From Homalodisca vitripennis (taxonomy: Eukaryota; Arthropoda; Insecta; Hemiptera; Cicadellidae), in NCBI RefSeq assembly GCF_021130785.1, contig NW_025777608.1, forward strand, positions 1-64,000: 64,000 nucleotides of DNA, read 5' to 3'. The stretch's first letter is position 1, and the number at the start of each line of letters is the position of its first letter. Both the position numbers and the translations under genes were made by a program. Positions 56,401 through 64,000 of this stretch are shown here, one piece after another. Below the pieces are notes generated by a model. That model saw only the letters and a list, made by a program, of their open reading frames with translations. It made no database searches and was not told the DNA's origin.

Positions 56401-58489
56401 AATCAAGGACAAGGATATTCTTAACTGAACATTTCTATGTTTTCACTTTTTTAGGTATGCCCTTTGAGTAAATATCTAAACTGATTTATTTTAAAGATTT
56501 TAATACAAAAAACTTCCAGACTAACATCTATTCCAATGTAGTGTTATTTAATTATGTTAGAATTGATAGGATAGTACTTCATTATCTTTTGATAAGGTAT
56601 TTGTTCACTAATTACCTTGGCAAAATCTCCAATAAAAATAACCTTTTATCATTATTAAATAGTATAGTTTTGCACACAATTTCATAAGCTTTGCACGAGT
56701 ATGAGCACTTCTGGTTTGAGTAAATTATATTTCTAACACCAATGTCGAGTTTTTCCTTTTTGCCATGTTCAAGAAAATATGTTAAAAAGTGTATATTTAT
56801 GGCCATTGTAATTATTCCAGTCTTAGAACTTTTTTCTTCAGTTGAAAGTTGTCAGTAGCTGTTTAGTATCAGATAAATTTTAATTATGAAACGTAAATAT
56901 TACAATTATTTCATAATTCAATAATATTTCTAAGGAATTAAATACTAAAATTTACAATTAAAAAAATAATTTTACTAAAACTTTTAATTTTTTTATCTTG
57001 ATATTTTCTTACTTATGTGCTAAACAGTGGTTGCAGAAAAAATTTTAATAAGAATCGTTATTACTGCCAAGCTTACTCTATGCTTTCAAGACTAAATGTA
57101 AAAAAAATTGAAAATAGTGGTTAAATTAACTAAACATTTTGTTGTGCTGTCATAAAACAATGTTTATACAGAACAGGTGATTACATTTGACCCATTGCAT
57201 GCCACTAATAAATCCAAGACACTTAAAAAATCTTGTTTCTTAAAGTTCAAAGCTTTTTATTATAACTAAATTATAAAAGGTAAAAGCAAAAAAAGTATAA
57301 AACTGGACGTTTTACTTAAAATTAGCCTATTTATTTATAAAAATAAAGAACAATTTCAAAACTGTTTAGTTCAAATCAATTTCAATGTAAAATGTAATTA
57401 AAAGCTTAATTACATTTTACTATAAAACAAGATAAATATTTCACACTAATCACAACACTACCACACGATGAAGAATACCGGTAATAAAGAGATACGTAGT
57501 GGACTTGACTCATGACAACCGAGAAAGTGGTAATACACGCCATGGATATGTTTGGATATGGCTTTGTAGGAGACACAGAACTGACGAGGAGGTGTTTGGA
57601 GTTAGACAAAGGGCGCTAACGTCCCCTTGCCACTGAGTGAAGGTCATTTATAAATACTTCCTTGGTAACCGCAAAAAACACGGAGCATGCACCGGGCATT
57701 TCAAAGACCTTTTGTGAACTAGAACCTCTCCAAGAGACATAATCTATAATATCGGATATAACTGTATTTGGCGTTTTGGTCAAAGTCTGCTATACTAATA
57801 TATCCGTCTATGGCGTCAGAAGGGTAACAGGCTCTTTCAGTATTAGAGGCGCATACTAATGAAACAAATCAGAGATTATTATAATTGGTACAGCCATTCT
57901 TGAGTTATTCTTGGCTTAACTAACCAGGCTTTGTTTTATGTGCGAGGGTTTTTTTTTCAACCCTCTGATCTGATCTCACACCATGACAAGCAGATTCATG
58001 TCATGTCTGCGGTGTGCGCAGTAGTCGGTCGCGCACCTCCTCTGCTAAAACATTTGTCACTATCAAGTTCAAGTAGTCAGTTTGCGCATTGGTCAGGTTA
58101 TGGAGCTCTTGGTCATTTTCTTGAACTTGTTATTTTGTAAACCACTATTTAAAACGTTTCATTTTCAACACAGGTAAAATTGTGTAGATTTGTTAATTTA
58201 TCATAACCCGCAACTGCTTGTTTTAACGTGCAAATCATCAGGGTGCTTTTGCTTCATAGTGGCAACGAATGACAACAAACCAACAATACAGAACTGCTCA
58301 GAGCTTTACTATTGAGGCAACTGATCACATCGGGACTACTGTAATAGAAACTTTGTACTGTACTTGTCAGTCTGCAAACCGAAAGTACCCGGTACAGGTT
58401 ACTGTTACAGATACTTTACACGTTTACCGCCTTAAAATGCCTTTATATAACCTAAGAAATATAACATTTTCAAACTATCACTCTGCTTC
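56401..58489. other. Non-coding stretch
   Basis: No gene supported. Bases 57480-57720 and 57960-58120 are somewhat richer in GC, with short frames that carry no known motif. Confidence 0.4.
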
Positions 58490-59100
58490 ACTATAGTTGA
58501 ATCATAAGTAGAAAGAAATTGTGAGGCCATAAGAAACAATAGTATCGCACACTGATGTAACAGTATTATGTTGTTTATTCAACTATAGTTCCATAATTTA
58601 AGTGCTATTCATACACTAATTTAATTATAACTATATAATATATTCTCATTATTTTAAAACTGTAAATTTTAACAGTAATATTTAACAATGATGATAAGTT
58701 GATTTGATAGGAAACTTGTTGTCTGAGGTAATTAGTGAACAATTACCTTATCAAGAAGACAGTGCAGTCTTATCCTATCATGGCAAACCAATTAAACAAC
58801 AGCATATTGGAGTAATAGTTAGTCTGGAAGTATGTTGTATTTAAATATTCACTAAATAGGTGTAAAGCTGTACACAACATAGTTACAGGTGGGTATAAAT
58901 CTTATACAGTAGTTGGAAGTTATATCAGGTACATATAGTAAATTATTTGGTTATGATTTGTTTATTTTTTTATGAACGTGTTTACAAGTTGTAGACATCC
59001 GTAGGTATAAAATTAGACACCAAATTCATATATGGCATTTTACATTGTTTGCTGTATTAATATACTTCGCTTACATTAATTTTAAAAATGTTTGCAGCTA
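58490..59100 (+). repeat. Direct duplication, copy 1 (~0.6 kb)
   Basis: Aligns end to end with 60114-60747. Shared text includes GTAGAAAGAAATTG, AACAATAGTATCGCACA, CAATTACCTTATCAAGAAGA, AACAACAGCATATTGGAGT and AAGTTATATCAGGTACATAT. A small inverted repeat, ACTATAGTTGAAT / ATTCAACTATAGT, lies at 58492-58590. Confidence 0.85.
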
Positions 59101-60113
59101 AACTTCATTAATAATGTTAAGAATATCTTTACTATACTTTGAATCAAGTAACACTTAAAACAACGGCAGTTTATTGCAAATTGAAAACTCAATTAAATAT
59201 ATATTCGATACAATTTATTTACAAAAGGGAAACTTAACACAATTATGAAGGTTTCTTTCCTTTGAATGATATCCATATGTAAGCTTTCAATATTTTATTA
59301 GAAAATCAGATTGCCTATATATAAACAAAAATTATGTAACACTTACAAACTATCACTGTCATAAATTATAATAAATTCTGTTCTACTTAAGATATACTAT
59401 ACTTGGATTTTAAAGGTATTTATTTGTAAACTTAATCATTTGAAAAAATGTATGTGAAGAATAATTTACGTGTTTGAATCAGAATTAGAAAAATCTTTAT
59501 TCAGTTGTTACACATGGTGTACATGAATGGCGTCACATGATTGAGAAAGTAAACAGTTAAGTTTACTAAATATGCTTTACATTATTACATTACATTGAAA
59601 ATGTTTATACTTCATTAATGCACGACAATAATAAAAATAAGGTTGTATCACCACCATACTGAAAAATCTTTCCTTTACTGAACCACTGCCTATGCCTCTC
59701 AAATATAATGACTAAACTTCTTAAGAGAATCAGTGTATAATTTAATAATACAGTACATTTAATTTGAGTTTGAGTAGTGGATAGGGCTGTTTAGCACTAA
59801 TTCCACCTCTTTAATAAAGGCATTGTTTATTGAAAAAATATACAGTAATTCTTTTACTAAGAACAATTATATTTTAAATACTTTATACAATTTTATAATC
59901 CCAAAGTATTTGTAGTAAAAAAGGAACGTTATTGTTAATAAGAACAGGAAAATAACATGACAGAAAAGTCTAAATTATCTAATCGTATGAACGATGAAGG
60001 TTGATGAAGTTAATTGGAATGTATTGACTAATTGAGTCTACGATGTGCGTGGAGTAGTTCATAGACTGTCACAATCACGTGCGCTAAAGTACAGGTAAGT
60101 CTCTTCATGATGC
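59101..60113. other. Spacer between the duplicated copies
   Basis: AT-rich, without recognised features. It contains GGAAAATAACATGACAG-like text only; no open frames. Confidence 0.5.
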
Positions 60114-60747
60114 CACTGTAGTTGAATTATAAGTAGAAAGAAATTGTAAGCGCATAAGAAACAATAGTATCGCACAATGGCATAATGTTATTATATTGTT
60201 TAATCAGCTATAGTTCCATAATTTGAGTGTTATTCATGCACTTATTTTATTCAAACTGCATAGATACTCGTAATTGTAAAAACTGTAATATTTAACAGTT
60301 ATATGTATCATTTAACGATTATAAGTTAATTTTGGTTGGAGATTTGTTGTCTGAGGTAACTAGTAAACAATTACCTTATCAAGAAGATAGTGCAGTCTTA
60401 TCCTATCAAGGCTAACCAATTAAACAACAGCATATTGGAGTGAGTGTTAGTCTGGAAGAATGTTGTATTCTAATCTTTACTAAAAAGGTTTAAAGCTGTT
60501 CACAAAATACGTACAGTTAGGTATAAATCTTATACAGTAACCGGAAGTTATATCAGGTACATATAATAAATTATTTGGTTATGATCCGTTTATTTATTTA
60601 TTTTTATGAATGTGTTTACAAGTTCTAGAAATCTGTAGGTATAAAATTAGACACTAAATTCATATATGGCATTTTACTCGTTTATTGCCTGCTTAATTAA
60701 TCTTGTACTTCGCTTGTGTTAATTAAAAAAAATTTTTATTGCAGCTA
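60114..60747 (+). repeat. Direct duplication, copy 2 (~0.6 kb)
   Basis: Second copy, roughly 90 percent alike by eye, with small indels. Both end close to TTGCAGCTAAA. Confidence 0.85.
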
Positions 60748-60973
60748 AAATTCCATTTTTAAGTACCTCCCTGTAGGACCACTAGATTGGAGGAAATAAA
60801 TATACAAGGCATGATTTTAAGTAAGTACCAATTTGAAATTCTACTACTGCAGTCAGTGCCCCAGGCTTGGCACTGTCTAACTACAACTGTTAGCAAGACA
60901 CAGACGCAAATACTGCAAATATCCATCGTTTTTACATCTATTAATGTTTATGTCAAATGCCCCTATCAATTGA

Positions 60974-61600
60974 GCATCCCACCAACTGTGAAGTACGAGC
61001 TGTTATTTGTTTTTTTGATGCCAAAGCTGTGAAAGCAGTTAAAATTCATCAGTGTAAGGAAAAACATGAGGGAAGAAGTGGTATCAAAGGGGTAAGAGCT
61101 TTAAAAGATGGGTGAAAGAATGTTCATGATGAGAACGTAGTGTACAACCCTCCATGATCACCAATGGTTTGATGCTGAAAGTGAATGATGATGTGAAAGT
61201 GACCAGATATTTTACAATTATCAGAGTTTCCTCAAGTTTCAAGAAGTGTTCCTTTGGAATTTTTAAACTATAGAAAAAAAATGTTTTGCTATATGACAAT
61301 ATCCATCTGCATGTGACAAAAGGAACACCAGATCTCATCACAGTATTTTGTTAGGAACTTGATAATCTCTCAAACAGCTTGGATTTAGCGCCCAGTGACT
61401 ACCATTTGTTTTATCACCAGAAGAAGCATCTTGGAAGGTCAGCCCAGCAAGGATGACAATAGCAACAAAAAGATTGCAATGCAGTCACTGTTCAATCAGG
61501 CAGGTTGTTTTTGGATATAATAAATGCCTTAATATTGATGGACGTTATGTAGAAAAGTATATAATAGTGTGTGGGCTTTCTTAAAAGAATAAAATTGTCA
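60974..61600 (+). pseudogene. mariner-type transposase relic
   Basis: Blocks: PPTVKYELLFVFLMPKL, FKRWVKECS-type text, NVHDENVVYNPP (HDEERSGRPS region), LLYDNIHLHVTKGTPDLI (second Asp in LLYDN), NSLDLAPSDYHLF (third Asp), then KCLNIDGRYVEK. Multiple frameshifts, and the segment between the DNA-binding and catalytic parts is deleted. No terminal repeats were identified. Confidence 0.72.
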
Positions 61601-64000
61601 CGAACATTTTTGCTTGACAATTTAATATCTCAAAACGGTACTTATTTGAAAAACATGCCTTCTACTAGTAACTAGTTCAAACTATTAATTTTTAAATAGT
61701 TGTTAGGGACATAGTTGCAAAGTACATGATACTTGCGAGGATATGGTAGAAGAAACTTATAGAACTTAAGAATGGGATCCACAGTTTTTACAAAAATCCT
61801 GTATTTGAATGCACAAGATTACAAAAATACAAGACTGTTCTATTCCCCCTCCAAGAAATATGATTGATGGGTTTGGCTTCCAAACTCAGATCTTGTGTAC
61901 ACTACTGATTTGCTGTTATATAAGAGCTAAAGTTTCCAAACAGATTGCATTACATGTTATTCAAAGAATATAAAGCGAATATATCATCAGGTAAGACATT
62001 AGTTAATACATTAATATTATAAGTATTATATTATTAATAATTATAGTATTAATATAGTAAAAGTTTTACATATGCAATAATTATGATGATCCATAAAGGC
62101 AAATAAAAAAAAAACTCTAAAAGAGAATTGAACTAAGTGGGCCACATATAGATTAGATCTCAGCTAGTTCACCTCTCATTTAAATTCTTGCTTTCTTTGT
62201 GAGTAACAATATTTTTAATAAATTGTATAAAATAATATTTATAATAAATAAACGTAAGTATATCAGATTTTTTTTATTATAGAGATATAATATTATGATA
62301 AAAATGTTTAAAATCGTTAAAATACACGATCATGTTTTGTTTAACACACATTTTAATTATGGGATATTTCGATGATTGAACAGAGTTCACGATTAGTAAA
62401 AATAAATTTATTTGCTACTTAATATTATTAATTTGTACAGTACTTATTGTTTAAGACCACACAAATACATAAAAATTTACCATTTTGCATCTTCTAATAT
62501 TATAATTGTAATTTAGAAATTCGGATTTTTTTTTAATTAGCTTTGATTATGTGATTCAGATAAATATGTTTAATCTAAACAAGAACAATAAATAAGGCAA
62601 AGGTCACACAAGAGATAGGCCTAGGACTAACAGTGTGTAAACTATTGGGTACTTTACTACACAGCTCAGCAATTAATTAAGGGTTATTCCATCTTTATGA
62701 ACATCATTTTCAAGGTACTTGATTGTTATTTAGAATTGATTGGCCCCATAACTTTATAGGTACACATCCACAAATGTATTTTTTTATTTGGAATTTTACA
62801 TTAAATTTTTATTTTTAAAAGTTAGTATAATTTATAGTAACAATGTTTTCATTAGACTATTAATTAGTTATCCATGCCAATTTGATTACATTTTCTTTTA
62901 GAACTTTAGTAATGGCAGGTAAAACAAAACTTATATTTTCTAAGTTTGTTTGACTATATATTAATTTAATGCTCTAACACTTATAATTAAATTTGATGTT
63001 TTATGAATAAAACTAATTCTTCTAATCCCAATGCCAAACTGAGATCAGGAAGGAACCACTTGTAGCTAGATAAGGAAGTACCTAAAAGTCTGTTTAGTGG
63101 TGTATGCAGAGCAGCTAGAGATTAATTTGAAAGGGATTATTTATAGACATCCTTCATTTAGTTCATGAATAATATTTTTTATTTTATTACAAATTTGCCT
63201 AGAGGAGGATTTCATTCTTCCTCCCTCCCCTTTATTATGACTGCATATTTGATTTAATAGATATGCCCTTGTTGTTATATGTTAAGTCACCTGATGATAA
63301 TGTATTCACCAGTGTACAGAGATAGTGGAAAGATAAACTGTGTGATAAAACAACATGCTTATCCCATTGTTAGAGTAAGAACTGATAAAATTGGCTATTT
63401 TTACACTCTTCAGTTGATGATGCTCAAAGCTTAGTCTGGTCTGTAAGTTCATAGTCACCACATCAGTAACTATCTATTCAAATTGCCTTGCAGGTAAACA
63501 TGGTCTTGATTTGAAACTAATTATAGTTAGTAGTAGCAACTGTTTCTAGTATAACTTTTATTTTTGATATGAAATCTTTCCCAACCAAAGGATTCATTGT
63601 CAGCACAAAAGATATGTCTTTAACAATTATATGGCTATTGTTTACAATGTATGAATGAACTAATTTTAGACGTAGTTTTGTTGTATTTTAAAAAACTATG
63701 CATGTTACATGGAGTAGTTTTCACAAGATGTTTTATTTGTTGTTTATTTTCACAGACATACAAAAATATTTAATCAAATTGGCATTTTATATTAGGATAA
63801 TTTAAAGTTTTTAAGACCAATAATTTTGCTTTAAGTATTTATAGCTCATAATATCTGCAAGAAAATGTAATGAAAGATAAAACACTTGCGATTAGTATTA
63901 TTGGTTGAAGAAGAGGGAAAAAGAAAAATAATATATTTTATAATGTAAAATAATATTTAATAAATAATAATCCGTGCATCAAATTAATCATAGCGATGTC
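61601..64000. other. Non-coding AT-rich stretch to the window end
   Basis: Nothing recognised apart from A/T runs. Confidence 0.5.

Overview
The window is eukaryotic: AT-rich, with long introns using GT-AG junctions, and dominated by transposable-element (TE) remains. The spectrum of elements (mariner, long-inverted-repeat Tc1/mariner, hAT, piggyBac, PIF/Harbinger, Merlin-like, LINEs with AATAAA-type or short tandem 3' tails, tRNA-headed SINEs) fits an arthropod, most likely an insect. A hemipteran is my guess, held with low confidence.

Only one conventional gene can be supported. It is a nine-exon gene on the + strand (38381-53833) whose spliced product of about 368 residues has an N-terminal ubiquitin-like domain and a C-terminal UBA domain, and matches UBL7. 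All splice phases join cleanly. Its introns hold most of the best-defined transposons: two Merlin-like elements in opposite orientation, each with a perfect 8-bp target duplication (intron 1), a piggyBac derivative with TTAA duplications (intron 1), a mariner (intron 2), an 88-bp minisatellite (intron 5) and a TTAA-flanked MITE (intron 8).

The 5' flank (1-38 kb) is mostly mobile DNA. At 1-5762 lies a long-inverted-repeat Tc1/mariner element split by a hAT element (CCCTCCCT duplication), which is itself split by a LINE fragment. At 7844-9031 is a broken mariner. At 11228-13632 is a foldback element with arms of about 0.8-0.9 kb. At 16.2-17.8 kb two LINE 3' ends meet tail to tail. At about 26.25-32.05 kb is a decayed LINE with coiled-coil plus SGNH-type ORF1, endonuclease and reverse transcriptase, interrupted by a 1260-bp PIF/Harbinger element. 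A SINE family has four recognisable copies. LINE, mariner and SINE fragments continue to about 37.6 kb.

The 3' flank (54-64 kb) holds a LINE 3' end, a roughly 0.6-kb sequence duplicated in direct orientation about 1.6 kb apart, a mariner relic and otherwise featureless AT-rich DNA. No protein-coding operons, CRISPR arrays or intact tRNA/rRNA genes were seen. TE assignments rest on motifs, terminal repeats and target duplications read by eye; no database search was run.
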